Shown: positions 1 to 8,831 of the stretch, piece after piece | Layout of the letters: every line of letters starts with the position of its first letter | How positions within the stretch are numbered: the stretch's first letter is position 1 | Assembly: GCA_900539865.1 (NCBI GenBank) | Contig: UQDS01000001.1 | Span: 1 to 64,000 of the forward strand | Source: an uncultured Mollicutes bacterium | GTDB lineage: Bacteria > Bacillota_I > Bacilli_A > RFN20 > CAG-288 | Direction: 5' to 3' | DNA length: 64,000 nucleotides | The notes under the pieces: model-generated | Seen by the model: the letters and a program-made list of their open reading frames with translations, nothing else | The model's database searches: none | Told to the model about the DNA's origin: nothing | Position numbers and translations under genes: made by a program

Positions 1-55
1 TCGGAAGTTAAGCGCCCGGCGGCGAAAATACCTCTTGGGAAGATAGCTGCAGCCG
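1..55 (+). rRNA. rrf: 5S ribosomal RNA, 3' part
   Basis: The window opens inside a 5S rRNA: GGAAGTTAAGC near position 3 is the conserved loop B/helix III segment, and the following GC-rich stretch and CTTGGGA fit the 3' half. The 5' half lies outside the window. The 3' end is estimated from the start of the T-rich run at about 56-72, which probably terminates the rRNA operon. The exact end is uncertain by a few bases. Confidence 0.85.
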
Positions 56-231
56 CTTTTTTTGTCTCTCTTTTTTTGTTTATTCTTCGTTTTTTATGGC
101 CGAACAGATTGGAAAGAGTTTTTTCCCTAACAACAAAATAGAAAGAAAACAGTCTGCATTTTCTAAAAAATAATGCATTTTATAAATTTATTAAAATCGT
201 AGAATTTCCGATAAAATAGATTAAAAAATAA
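56..231. other. AT-rich spacer between 5S rRNA and rplU promoter
   Basis: No gene is visible here. The first 20 bases are T-rich and follow the GC-rich 5S end, which suits rRNA operon termination. The rest is very AT-rich with no ORF preceded by a ribosome binding site, and no tRNA-like sequence. Confidence 0.5.
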
Positions 232-260
232 TTGAATGAAAGATAGTAATGTAGTATAAT
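232..260 (+). promoter_or_regulatory. Sigma-A type promoter of the rplU operon
   Basis: TTGAAT (232-237) and TATAAT (255-260) are separated by exactly 17 bases, a near-consensus housekeeping promoter. Transcription would start near 267, at the beginning of the structured leader of rplU. Confidence 0.85.
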
Positions 261-264
261 ATTT

Positions 265-360
265 TACGTTGTATGGTCTCCATAAGCCTACAACCGCTAC
301 AAAGTGGTCAGAAACCCATCTGATAGGATGGTACCACCCGTGCGAGTACTTAGTACTACT
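265..360 (+). promoter_or_regulatory. Structured 5' leader of rplU (L21 leader candidate)
   Basis: Between the promoter and rplU lies about 120 nt of transcribed leader that can fold into consecutive hairpins: TATGG/CCATA inside a TTGTA/TACAA stem, CCGCT/AGTGG, CCATC/GATGG and AGTAC/GTACT. Position and size match the ribosomal protein L21 leader known from Firmicutes, an autoregulatory RNA thought to bind L21. Assignment rests on position and foldability, since I cannot run a covariance search. The GGTACCACC segment resembles a T-box antiterminator, but the context is not that of an aminoacyl-tRNA synthetase gene. Confidence 0.65.
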
Positions 361-389
361 TAAATTTTTTTAAGGAAGGAGGCACAGAC

Positions 390-698
390 ATGTACGCTAT
401 TATTTTAACAGGCGGTAAGCAGCTCAAAGCTGAAGTCGGTCAGACTATTTACACTGAAAAAATCGAAGGCGAAAAGGACACCGAAGTCACATTCGATAAG
501 GTTCTTTATGTCGACGGTGATCAGGTCTTAGTTGGCAAGCCGTTCGTTGAAGGTGCAAGTGTTAAGGCTACTATTGTCAAACAGGGACGCGGCAAGAAGA
601 TTCGTGTTCTTCGTTACAAGGCCAAGAGCAATCTCAGAGTCCATCGTGGACACAGACAGCCCTACACTGCTCTTAAGATCGAAGCTATCAACCTTTAA
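390..698 (+). CDS. rplU: 50S ribosomal protein L21
   Basis: A 102-residue single-domain L21, the usual family length. It binds 23S rRNA in the large subunit. The C-terminal segment with KAKSNLRVHRGHRQPYT is the L21 signature (KRR.NyrrrrGHRQ.yT). The start is fixed by AAGGAGG at 376-382, seven bases before ATG. It is the first gene of the rplU-prp-rpmA operon, behind a consensus promoter and a structured leader. That operon order is conserved in Firmicutes, because Prp must process L27. Confidence 0.97.
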   Translation: MYAIILTGGKQLKAEVGQTIYTEKIEGEKDTEVTFDKVLYVDGDQVLVGKPFVEGASVKATIVKQGRGKKIRVLRYKAKSNLRVHRGHRQPYTALKIEAINL

Positions 699-700
699 AG

Positions 701-1015
701 ATGATTCGAATTCAAGTCGTTTATGTTGACGGAAATTTCTCTTCTTTGTCCATTCATGGTCACGGTGGAGAAGAATATGGTAAAGACATCTATTGTGCAG
801 GAGTATCCTCTTGCCTCTACGGAGCTTTAAACGCATTAAATTATGCGGAAAACTACACCTATGAGCTGGAAAGCGGTTATGGTGTTGTCAAAGCCAAGGT
901 TAAATCCGTCTTGCATGATGAGATCGTATTGGAGACGCTCATCACGCAACTTTCTACCATTGCTAACAGCTATCCGGAGAAAGTCAGCATCCAGGTCTCT
1001 AAGAAAGAAGGTTAA
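701..1015 (+). CDS. prp: Ribosomal-processing cysteine protease Prp
   Basis: A 104-residue Prp (YsxB family), the protease that removes the N-terminal extension of L27 in Firmicutes. The motif GHGGEEYGKDIYCAGVS carries the catalytic pair, His21 and Cys32. The His-Cys distance looks one residue shorter than in staphylococcal Prp (H22/C34), so the His assignment is tentative. The gene starts two bases after the rplU stop and ends two bases before rpmA, implying translational coupling. The adjacent L27 carries the extension this enzyme would cut, which strongly supports the call. Confidence 0.93.
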   Translation: MIRIQVVYVDGNFSSLSIHGHGGEEYGKDIYCAGVSSCLYGALNALNYAENYTYELESGYGVVKAKVKSVLHDEIVLETLITQLSTIANSYPEKVSIQVSKKEG

Positions 1016-1017
1016 AC

Positions 1018-1326
1018 ATGAAACTGAATTTAGTTCTCGATATTCAGCTCTTCGCCTCTCATAAGGGTGTTACCTCCACTAAGAACGGTCGTGATTCTCA
1101 CGCTCAGCGTCTTGGTGCTAAACTTTGTGATGGACAGTGGTGCCATTCTGGTTCCATTATCTATCGTCAGAGAGGAACGAAGATCCATGCCGGCAACAAT
1201 GTTAAGAGAGCCGGTGATGATTCCTTGTTCGCTTTGATCGACGGCTACGTCAAGTACGAAAGACTCGATCGTAAGAGAACCAAGGTCTCCGTCTATCCGA
1301 CGAAGCCTGAAATCTCTGCCAAGTAA
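1018..1326 (+). CDS. rpmA: 50S ribosomal protein L27 precursor with cleavable N-terminal extension
   Basis: A 102-residue L27 of the 50S peptidyl-transferase region. The body from HKGVTSTKNGRDS onward is canonical, including RQRGTKI. It begins with an extension (MKLNLVLDIQLFA) of the Prp-cleaved Firmicutes type, in which the conserved motif is LQFFA. Here it reads IQLFA and the extension is about three residues longer than the usual MLKLNLQFFA. Removal is needed because the mature N-terminus reaches the tRNA acceptor ends. It is the last gene of the operon and is followed by a strong terminator. Confidence 0.96.
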   Translation: MKLNLVLDIQLFASHKGVTSTKNGRDSHAQRLGAKLCDGQWCHSGSIIYRQRGTKIHAGNNVKRAGDDSLFALIDGYVKYERLDRKRTKVSVYPTKPEISAK

Positions 1327-1349
1327 ACAGGTTAAAGTTAGGTAATTAT

Positions 1350-1380
1350 GGCTTCGGATTTTTTCCGAAGCCTTTTCTTT
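1350..1380 (+). terminator. Intrinsic terminator after rpmA
   Basis: A perfect 9-bp stem, GGCTTCGGA (1350-1358) with TCCGAAGCC (1364-1372), has a T5 loop and is followed by TTTTCTTT. It ends the rplU-prp-rpmA transcript just upstream of obgE. Confidence 0.93.
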
Positions 1381-1397
1381 CATCAGGAGGTGCACAT

Positions 1398-2684
1398 ATG
1401 CATGATAAAGTGAAAATCACGCTCATGTCCGGTAAAGGTGGCGATGGTGCTATTGCTTTCCGTCATGAAAAATCAATTGAAAATGGCGGACCTTACGGCG
1501 GTAACGGCGGTAAAGGTGGCTCTATCAGTTTTATCGCAGATAATGGTATTGAATCTTTGACCGAATATCGTTTCGGTAAGCTTTTCCGTGCACAAGATGG
1601 TGAAAATGGAAAAACAAAACTCCAATATGGAAAAGATGCGAAAGATATTGTTCTTCACGTTCCTGTTGGAACAGTTGTTCAGGATGAAAACGGCCGCGTA
1701 TTAGCGGATTTATATCATCATGGTGACACTTATTTGGCAGTTAAAGGTGGACGTGGTGGCCGTGGTAATGCAACCTTTAAGTCTCCGGTTCGCCGCACGC
1801 CAAACATTGCGGAAAACGGTATGCCTGGTGAAAAGAAATCCTTCTATTTGGAATTGAAACTTATCGCAGATGTCGGTCTTGTCGGTTATCCCAATGTCGG
1901 TAAGTCAACTTTTCTCTCTACTGTCACACGCGCCAAAGCTCAAATCGGTGAGTATGAGTTTACTACTTTAGAACCGCAACTTGGTGTTTGCTTTTTGGAT
2001 ATTGATAAATCCTTTATTTTGGCTGATCTCCCAGGTTTAATCGAAGGTGCAAGTTCAGGAAGAGGTTTAGGATATCAGTTCCTCAGACACATCGAAAGAT
2101 GTCGTGTTCTTTTGCACATTGTCGATTTGACAAGAAGTGAAGATCCCTACGAAGATTTTCTTTCTATCAACAAGGAACTTTATTCTTATCGCCCGGAACT
2201 TTTAGAAAGAAAGATGATAGTTGCATTGAATAAATGCGACGCGGAAATACCGCAAGAAAAAATTGATGAGTTTAAAGAAAAACTCCATGGTCAATATGAG
2301 GTTTTTGAAATTTCCGCGAAGGAAAAAGTCAATCTTTCTAAATTGTTAAAGCGCCTTTATCAACTTGTTTTAGAAAGCAAGGAAGAAGAGCGTAAGATGA
2401 TTAAAAAAGATGGCGGTGAAGAAAGAGTTTACACTGCCAGAAATTCAGATAATGGTAAGATTCCTGAGTTCCAGGTTGTTCGCAGAGAAGATGGTTACTT
2501 TGAAATTTTAGGCGAACGTGTCATCCGTACGAAAAAGCTTATCAATATCAAAACGGATGAGGGTATGGATAAACTCTTGAATTACTTAGATCGCATCGGA
2601 ATTGATGAAAAATTGAAAGAAGCTGGTGCGAAAACGGGTGATACCGTTGTCTTAGATGACTTTGAATTTGAATATTTTGAATAA
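1398..2684 (+). CDS. obgE: GTPase Obg/CgtA
   Basis: A 428-residue Obg GTPase, involved in late 50S assembly and stress signalling. The N-terminal glycine-rich Obg fold (about 1-158, with GPYGGNGGKGG and KGGRGGRGNA) is followed by the G domain: G1 GYPNVGKST from residue 163, G3 DLPG, G4 NKCD. A C-terminal OCT domain (about 345-428) is present, as in other Firmicutes. AGGAGG at 1385-1390, seven bases before ATG, fixes the start. Its place after rpmA is the conserved Firmicutes arrangement. All GTP-binding motifs look intact. Confidence 0.97.
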   Translation: MHDKVKITLMSGKGGDGAIAFRHEKSIENGGPYGGNGGKGGSISFIADNGIESLTEYRFGKLFRAQDGENGKTKLQYGKDAKDIVLHVPVGTVVQDENGRVLADLYHHGDTYLAVKGGRGGRGNATFKSPVRRTPNIAENGMPGEKKSFYLELKLIADVGLVGYPNVGKSTFLSTVTRAKAQIGEYEFTTLEPQLGVCFLDIDKSFILADLPGLIEGASSGRGLGYQFLRHIERCRVLLHIVDLTRSEDPYEDFLSINKELYSYRPELLERKMIVALNKCDAEIPQEKIDEFKEKLHGQYEVFEISAKEKVNLSKLLKRLYQLVLESKEEERKMIKKDGGEERVYTARNSDNGKIPEFQVVRREDGYFEILGERVIRTKKLINIKTDEGMDKLLNYLDRIGIDEKLKEAGAKTGDTVVLDDFEFEYFE

Positions 2685-2743
2685 TTTCTTTTAATTTATG
2701 TAAATTGGCCTCTGTTGGGGCTAATATATAGTAGAAGCTAAAT

Positions 2744-3313
2744 ATGTATTATTATTTACATGGAATTGTTGCGCTGCACACCAAAAGCAGCATTGTCATC
2801 GAATGTGGCGGTGTCGGTTATGATGTGTTAGTTACACATCCGGACGAATTTCCTATTGGTGAAATCCTTTTCGTGTATGTCTGTTATATCAGCAATGAGA
2901 ATGAGCAATATTTTGTTGGTTTTAAAACGATGAAAGAAAAAGATTTATATCTTGCTTTGACCTCCGTGAAAGGCATCGGTCCTAAAACGGCTCTTTCCTG
3001 TTTGAGTGCTACTTCTTGCGATCGCCTTTCGCAAGCGATTGAAGATGCAGACGATGTATTTTTGATGCGTCTTCCGGGAATCGGAAAGAAATCTGCTTCT
3101 CAAATCATTTTAGATTTAAAAGGAAAACTCACTATGATGATTTCCGAAGACAGCTATACGCTTTCAAAAAACATGGATATTGCGAAAGAAGGATTGAAAA
3201 CAATGGGCTTTAAAGAAAAAGAAATCAAAGAAGCCTTGATGCAAATTCAAGACAAGAATCTTTCTCCGGAAGAGTATATTCGCATCGCTTTGACTTCACT
3301 TTATAAGGATTGA
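2744..3313 (+). CDS. ruvA: Holliday junction branch migration protein RuvA
   Basis: A 189-residue RuvA, the junction-binding subunit that loads RuvB. It has an OB-fold domain I (about 1-62, MYYYLHG start), two helix-hairpin-helix motifs (VKGIGPKT at 75-82 and LPGIGKKS at 110-117), and a C-terminal RuvB-contact domain III (about 143-189). The upstream 59 bases contain a small hairpin (GCCTC/GGGGC) but no clear ribosome binding site. The start is chosen from the family N-terminus. It overlaps the ruvB translation start region, so the two are coupled. Confidence 0.96.
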   Translation: MYYYLHGIVALHTKSSIVIECGGVGYDVLVTHPDEFPIGEILFVYVCYISNENEQYFVGFKTMKEKDLYLALTSVKGIGPKTALSCLSATSCDRLSQAIEDADDVFLMRLPGIGKKSASQIILDLKGKLTMMISEDSYTLSKNMDIAKEGLKTMGFKEKEIKEALMQIQDKNLSPEEYIRIALTSLYKD

Positions 3314-3315
3314 TC

Positions 3316-4335
3316 ATGGAAGAAAGAATCAATGCAGATGGATTGGTTGCAAATGAAATGCAAGCAATCAGTGATGACATCGATTTATCTTTGCGTCCGC
3401 ATCTTTTGGTCGATTACATCGGTCAAAATGAACTTAAGACACAGCTTTCGATTGCAATTCTTGCCGCCAAGAAACGCCAAGAGAGCTTAGATCACGTCCT
3501 TTTTTTTGGTCCTCCTGGACTTGGTAAGACAACGTTAGCCAACGTCGTTGCAAACGAGATGGAATCCGGTATTAAAACGACAAATGGTTCCAGTTTGAAT
3601 CGCACAGGCGATTTGGCTGCTATTTTATCTAGTCTCAATCCAGGTGATATTCTTTTTATTGATGAGATTCACCGTATGCCGATCATCGTTCAAGAAGTGC
3701 TTTATTCCGCAATGGAAGATTACGCTTTATCCATCATTGTGGGAAAAGGTGCAGATGCTAGGACGTTGACCATTCCTCTGGTGCCTTTTACCTTAATCGG
3801 TGCGACCACCGATGCTGGTGATTTATCAGCTCCTTTGCGCGATCGTTTCGGCATTATCTTGCAAATGAATTATTACACTCCTGAAGAGTTGTTTGAAATC
3901 ATCTTGCGAACCTCGAAGGCGCTTCATTATCCGATCAATCCCGATGCGGCATTTGAACTTGCCTTGCGCGGCAGAGGTACTCCGAGAATCGCAAATCGTC
4001 TTTTCCGCCGCGTGCGTGACTACGCTACGTATCAAGAAAAAAATGTCATCGATCGTGATTGTTGCCAAAAGGCCTTAGAATTTTTAAAAATCGATGAGTT
4101 AGGTTTAGATGAGACAGATAGAAAAGTTTTGCGCTGTCTTATCGAACGATATAACGGGCGTCCGGTGGGATTAAATGCCATCGCCAGTGCCATAGGGCAA
4201 TCGGTGGATAATGTCTCCGATGTTTATGAACCCTACCTTGTGCAAATCGGTTTGATCAATCGTACACCCAAAGGTCGTGTGGCAACAAAAAAAGCCTATG
4301 AACATCTCGGATTGCCTTATCCAGACATTGATTAG
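3316..4335 (+). CDS. ruvB: Holliday junction branch migration DNA helicase RuvB
   Basis: A 339-residue AAA+ motor that drives branch migration with RuvA. Walker A GPPGLGKT (65-72), Walker B with DEIH (116-119), sensor segment GATTDAGDLSAPLRDRFG, and a C-terminal winged-helix domain ending in GRVATKKAYEHLG are all present. A TTG at 3310 could add two residues, but ATG 3316 is better placed behind AAGGA at 3305-3309. The gene begins two bases after the ruvA stop. No RuvC resolvase is adjacent, as is usual in Firmicutes, which use RecU. Confidence 0.97.
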   Translation: MEERINADGLVANEMQAISDDIDLSLRPHLLVDYIGQNELKTQLSIAILAAKKRQESLDHVLFFGPPGLGKTTLANVVANEMESGIKTTNGSSLNRTGDLAAILSSLNPGDILFIDEIHRMPIIVQEVLYSAMEDYALSIIVGKGADARTLTIPLVPFTLIGATTDAGDLSAPLRDRFGIILQMNYYTPEELFEIILRTSKALHYPINPDAAFELALRGRGTPRIANRLFRRVRDYATYQEKNVIDRDCCQKALEFLKIDELGLDETDRKVLRCLIERYNGRPVGLNAIASAIGQSVDNVSDVYEPYLVQIGLINRTPKGRVATKKAYEHLGLPYPDID

Positions 4336-4361
4336 GATATAAAATACCATTTTTATAACTA

Positions 4362-4386
4362 AAGTATATATATTATATATATACTT
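4362..4386. repeat. Perfect AT palindrome between ruvB and secDF
   Basis: AAGTATATATA and TATATATACTT flank a TTA centre, giving an 11-bp perfect inverted repeat. It may act as a weak terminator for ruvB, though the following bases are not a T run, or as an easily melted element upstream of secDF. A possible -35 TTGAAA follows at 4388-4393, but no good -10 sits 17 bases on. Confidence 0.5.
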
Positions 4387-4457
4387 CTTGAAAAAACTTG
4401 CTCTTTTTGCTAGTCTATAGATTGTCTATGTGTGCTTAATTTGAGGAGGAAGACTAC

Positions 4458-7241
4458 ATGCGTCGCTTCTTAGCTTATATTGTTATGATGTTAACCATGG
4501 TTTGTGCGTTGATTTTCAACACGCAAGCTGTTTTAGATCGCAAGACAGATGCCATGGAATATGGCTCTGGAACAGAGATGGTATATTCCATCACTCAACG
4601 CGAAAAGAAAGATTATGAGCATGATGGAAACACCATCGATAAAGAATTCCCGGAACTCGAGAATATCGACATTGAAAAAGAGGTCATGGATCGTCTTGAC
4701 CTTGCCGGTATTCGTAACGCCTCTGTTCGCATTGTCGAAGGCGATAAAGAGACCAAAGAGGGCTACCAACTCCGCATTTCTCTTTCGCCGTTGAATGAAA
4801 GCGAACTCGGACGTATCAAACAAGTCATCGGCATCACCGGTTCTCTTTCTATCGCCACTATCGGCGATGATACTGTCTATTATGCTGACAGCGGAAAGTT
4901 CTTTGATTATTCCGGCGAATTTGCAACCATCGAGTACAACGGCACTACACCGTTTCCTTCTATCAAAGTTCTCCCTGAAGATTTTGATAAGCTGAAGGAA
5001 GCTGCCAAAGAAGCTGCAGAAGCTCATAAGAATGATAAACTTCCTGAAAGTGGAGATAATCAAGAAAACAAGGGTGCAAATCGCTATGCCACTCGCGAAG
5101 GTGAATCTGGCACAGAGGGCGAAGAAGAAACCGAAGATAACTCTACTACTGTTTACCTTTGGTCTAATAAAACAGTCAATGACACTTACAATAAAGCGTT
5201 TGGTGTCAACGATACCATCATTCAGGCTGAGGTGAAAGAAAAGGTTATCGCCAAATTGGATTTGAATAACTACGACAGCGAAACACATCGCCTTGCTGTT
5301 CTCTCCGACATGGCTGGAAACGCCTTTGATATCGCATCTGCTCGCGCGTTTGTCAATATGCTCAACGCGAAAGATTATGGCTTTGACATCGAATTCCTTT
5401 ATCAGAATATCGTGCCTGCAACCTTTGGTCAGAACGGCTTGATGATGACTTACATCATCAGCGGTGTCATCCTTCTTGCTATCTCTGTCCTTCTCATTGT
5501 CTTCTATGGCCTTGCTGGTGTCTCTGCTTCCTTAAATTTATTGGCCTCTGTTCTTTTCTCTTTCTTCCTCTTCTCTGTCTTAGGCTTTGAATTCTCTGTT
5601 GCCGCCTTAGTCGGTCTTTGTGTCTTAGTGATTCAGTCTGTCTTTGTCTCTGTCAATTATTTCGAACGCGTAAAAGCGGAAAGAAGAAAAGGACGTGACT
5701 TCGATAAAGCAAATCGCGAAGGTTATCATAAATCCTTCTTTACTTCTTTAGATAGTTCTGCTGTTATCTTCTTTGCCTCTCTCTTCTGTTTCTTGCTTGC
5801 TACCGGTCCTTATAAGACGCTCTTAGGTGTTATCATGATCGGTGCAATCTTCACCTTCCTCATCACCAATTATGTCAATAAATGGACGATGTATTGGCTT
5901 TGTAAAGATGTGTCAGAATGCAAGAACAACAATTTGTTCTTTGGTAAGATCTCAAACAAAGAGAGCAAGAAACTCTCTTTGGTCAATACAAAGCATACCG
6001 GAAAGAAACGCGCTTGGATTATTCCTCTTGTCGCGGCATTAAGCCTTGGTATTGCTCTTCCCACTAGCTATTATCTTTCTAAAGATGGTTCTTTCTTCAA
6101 CAATACTAACGACTTCGCTTCTAACTATACCTTCAACGTTGGTTTCACAGGCTCTTCTCAGAAATATGATGCGCTTGCTACCGATACCGCCTTTGTCGAA
6201 TACCTTGAAAAAATCGGTCAGAACAACGAAGAAGAAAAATATGTGATGTATGCGAAAGGACAGGAAAAACCGGAAAATCTCACTGGCGTTGAGTTTAGCT
6301 ACGAACCGGATTCTGTCTTTGTCAATATCGTCGAAAAGAAAGATGAAGAAGGCAATGTTTACTTCAACCATTACTTCACCTTTACAACAGATGCCAATCT
6401 TTCTGAACTAAAGCTCGCTTCTGGTAGAAGTGTAACTGACTTCATCTTAGAGTCGATGCTCAACGAAGAAATCACCTTGGATGATGGAAAAACTGTCTCT
6501 ATCGGTGCTTCTTATTCTCATTATGATGTCGACAGCCTTACGGTCAAATGTCTCCTTACACAACCTACCAATGTCACTCACAACTACAACAATATGTTCT
6601 TGTTGGTCTTCTTAATTTCTGTCTTCGCTTCCCTTTATATCTTGGTCCGTTATGGTCTTTCTGTCGGCTTGACCTCTCTTGTTGCAGGAACTACAGCCTC
6701 TGCTCTTGCGGTTGCTCTTATGGTTCTCTTGCGTATCCCCTTTGCCTCCTTTACCGGTTTTGGCTTAGTTGCAAGTATCCTCTTGCTCAACGCCTTCTTT
6801 GTCTTAGTTCTCGGCGGTAATAAGGAGACAATCAAAGAGATGGGTATCCGCAAGACTGCTACCAATGAACAGAGAATGGATATCGCTAATGACATCGCAA
6901 AGAGAAGTTTATTGATGACGATTCCTTGTGCCAGTATCACTGCGCTTATGGGTATCGGTCTCATCTTTGTCAACACCTCTCTTCTCGGACTTAGCATCGC
7001 ACTTGTTCTCTTCAGCGTTCTCGCTCTCTTTGTCGCTTACTATTTCGCTGTTCCCTTCTATACAGTATTAGCTTCTCACCGCTTCTTTAAAGCAATCAGC
7101 AACAAGATTGATCAGCACCGTGAGAAGAAAGGCAAAAAAGTTGCCCCTGTCGTTTCTAAAGACGGCATTGTCTATGTGGATGCAAATGGTCCTCATGAAA
7201 CAATTGTTCCCGGTTTGAACGACTTCCATCATACAAAGTAA
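4458..7241 (+). CDS. secDF: Protein translocase subunit SecDF (fused)
   Basis: A 927-residue fused SecD-SecF, the RND-type membrane factor that uses proton motive force to pull proteins through SecYEG. It has TM1 at 3-24, a large extracytoplasmic P1 region, a five-TM cluster at about 327-481 (SecD half), a second N-terminal TM at about 516-535 starting the SecF half, a second extracytoplasmic domain, and a five-TM cluster at about 711-876. P1 carries an acidic low-complexity insert at about 195-231. AGGAGG at 4444-4449 fixes the start. Fusion of SecD and SecF is common in Firmicutes. Pairing with recJ is also seen in Bacillus. Confidence 0.92.
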   Translation: MRRFLAYIVMMLTMVCALIFNTQAVLDRKTDAMEYGSGTEMVYSITQREKKDYEHDGNTIDKEFPELENIDIEKEVMDRLDLAGIRNASVRIVEGDKETKEGYQLRISLSPLNESELGRIKQVIGITGSLSIATIGDDTVYYADSGKFFDYSGEFATIEYNGTTPFPSIKVLPEDFDKLKEAAKEAAEAHKNDKLPESGDNQENKGANRYATREGESGTEGEEETEDNSTTVYLWSNKTVNDTYNKAFGVNDTIIQAEVKEKVIAKLDLNNYDSETHRLAVLSDMAGNAFDIASARAFVNMLNAKDYGFDIEFLYQNIVPATFGQNGLMMTYIISGVILLAISVLLIVFYGLAGVSASLNLLASVLFSFFLFSVLGFEFSVAALVGLCVLVIQSVFVSVNYFERVKAERRKGRDFDKANREGYHKSFFTSLDSSAVIFFASLFCFLLATGPYKTLLGVIMIGAIFTFLITNYVNKWTMYWLCKDVSECKNNNLFFGKISNKESKKLSLVNTKHTGKKRAWIIPLVAALSLGIALPTSYYLSKDGSFFNNTNDFASNYTFNVGFTGSSQKYDALATDTAFVEYLEKIGQNNEEEKYVMYAKGQEKPENLTGVEFSYEPDSVFVNIVEKKDEEGNVYFNHYFTFTTDANLSELKLASGRSVTDFILESMLNEEITLDDGKTVSIGASYSHYDVDSLTVKCLLTQPTNVTHNYNNMFLLVFLISVFASLYILVRYGLSVGLTSLVAGTTASALAVALMVLLRIPFASFTGFGLVASILLLNAFFVLVLGGNKETIKEMGIRKTATNEQRMDIANDIAKRSLLMTIPCASITALMGIGLIFVNTSLLGLSIALVLFSVLALFVAYYFAVPFYTVLASHRFFKAISNKIDQHREKKGKKVAPVVSKDGIVYVDANGPHETIVPGLNDFHHTK

Positions 7242-7248
7242 TAGAAAT

Positions 7249-8820
7249 ATGAATTTATTAAGTCAGTTGTTAAATCACTATCATCTGACGTTGAAAGACC
7301 TTGGAGTTCGTAAAGCTCCAGGGTCTTTTCAACATCTTGATACTCCGAAAGACTGTCCGGATTTTAAAAAAGTGATAGAGCGCCTAAAGCAGGCAAAAGA
7401 AAATAATGAAAAGACAGTCATTTATGGCGATTATGATGTCGATGGTCTCACCGCTACTGCAATTATGAAGTTGGCATTAGATGAATTTGGCATTTCCTGC
7501 GGTTATTTTATTCCTTCTCGTTATAAAGAAGGGTATGGGTTAAATGTCAAAAGAGTAGAGGAATTCTATGAAAAAGGCTATCGTTTAATCATCACGGTTG
7601 ACAACGGAATCTCTGCTTTTGAAAGCATCGATAAAGCGAGGAAACTTGGCATGGATGTCATCGTTATCGATCACCATGAAATTCCCCAGGAAAAAGTGAA
7701 CACTCCCTATGTCTTTCATTTCCGCTCCGAAGGTTTCCTTTCTTATCCTTGCTCCGGTGCTTCTCTTGCCTTCTTTGTCGCCTGTTCTCTTTTACGTCGA
7801 TACGATCCTTACTTTGCAACGCTTGCTGGCATCGCGGTCTTTTCCGACATCATGCCATTGGTCGGAAACAATTTAGAGCTTGTGAAAATTATGTACGCTT
7901 CATTACATGAAAAAAAGTATCCTAACCTCATGTATCTTCTTTCCGATAACGATGCTTTTACCTATGAAGATATCTCCTTTGGATTGATTCCGCTACTTAA
8001 TGCACCGGGACGCATTTGCAAAGATTCCCTTTCTACGAATTACGCTTGTCGTTTCTTGCAAGAAAAAGTTCGCCTTTTAAATATTCAACGCGACGGATCC
8101 ATGTTGAAAGAGATCAACATGAAAAGAAAGACCATCGTCAATTCGATGTGCTTTGAAAATGAATTTGTCTCTGACCACGCTGTTGTCGTTCGTGCGAATG
8201 ATTACTCTGGTTTGTCTGGATTATTTGCTAATCGCATCTTAAAAGAACAAAATAAGAGCGTCTTAGTTTTTGCTCCTAAGGAAGATGATCCTACCGCATT
8301 GATTGGTTCCATTCGCGTCGATGATGAGCACAATGCCATGGATTTCATCCATCACAACGAAAAGTATTTTCTTGCAGCAGGCGGTCATCCAAAAGCTGCC
8401 GGTGTGACAATACGTGCGAAGGATTATTATCAAATCGCCACGTTATTTGCTGCTGAAATGGCCATCAATAACAAGGAAAATGCGGAAGAAAAGAATCCTT
8501 GTATTGAAATTGATTTAGAGGATCTCAACGAAGAAAATTATCAGATTTATCAATCTTTTCAACCTTTTGGAGAAGGCTTTCCTGCACCTGTTTTTCGCAT
8601 TCAGATTGAAAGAGATAAATTTCGTCTTTCCCCTTCCAAAAAAGCTGCTTTTGCCTATGCGGATAATCATCAAGGAAAGATAACCCTCTTTTCTTCTCTC
8701 GACCTTTTAGAGGATGAAAACGTGAGTGTGATCACCGTCGAAGGAACTTTTAAGAAGGAGAGTTTCCGCGGCAAAGAAAGTTATGTTTTGCTCTGTGATG
8801 TCGCTAAAAAATATATCTGA
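7249..8820 (+). CDS. recJ: Single-stranded-DNA-specific exonuclease RecJ
   Basis: A 523-residue DHH-superfamily 5'-3' ssDNA exonuclease for recombination and repair. Phosphoesterase motifs are DYDVDG (61-66), VDNG (117-120) and DHHE (141-144). The DHHA1 motif AAGGHPKAAG lies near 375, and a C-terminal OB domain follows (ends near the stop). It is on the short side: Bacillus RecJ is nearly 790 residues and carries an extra C-terminal domain absent here. It starts seven bases after secDF with no clear ribosome binding site, so it is probably translated by coupling. Confidence 0.93.
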   Translation: MNLLSQLLNHYHLTLKDLGVRKAPGSFQHLDTPKDCPDFKKVIERLKQAKENNEKTVIYGDYDVDGLTATAIMKLALDEFGISCGYFIPSRYKEGYGLNVKRVEEFYEKGYRLIITVDNGISAFESIDKARKLGMDVIVIDHHEIPQEKVNTPYVFHFRSEGFLSYPCSGASLAFFVACSLLRRYDPYFATLAGIAVFSDIMPLVGNNLELVKIMYASLHEKKYPNLMYLLSDNDAFTYEDISFGLIPLLNAPGRICKDSLSTNYACRFLQEKVRLLNIQRDGSMLKEINMKRKTIVNSMCFENEFVSDHAVVVRANDYSGLSGLFANRILKEQNKSVLVFAPKEDDPTALIGSIRVDDEHNAMDFIHHNEKYFLAAGGHPKAAGVTIRAKDYYQIATLFAAEMAINNKENAEEKNPCIEIDLEDLNEENYQIYQSFQPFGEGFPAPVFRIQIERDKFRLSPSKKAAFAYADNHQGKITLFSSLDLLEDENVSVITVEGTFKKESFRGKESYVLLCDVAKKYI

Positions 8821-8831
8821 GAGGTAAAAAA

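Noticed and set aside
265..360. T-box riboswitch upstream of rplU because of GGTACCACC
   Set aside because: The downstream gene is a ribosomal protein, the antiterminator bulge is not in the canonical form and no terminator pairs with it. An L21 leader fits better.
4533..5288. 251-residue minus-strand ORF
   Set aside because: Lies wholly antisense to secDF. Long antisense frames are common in these genes and it has no start signal or domain.
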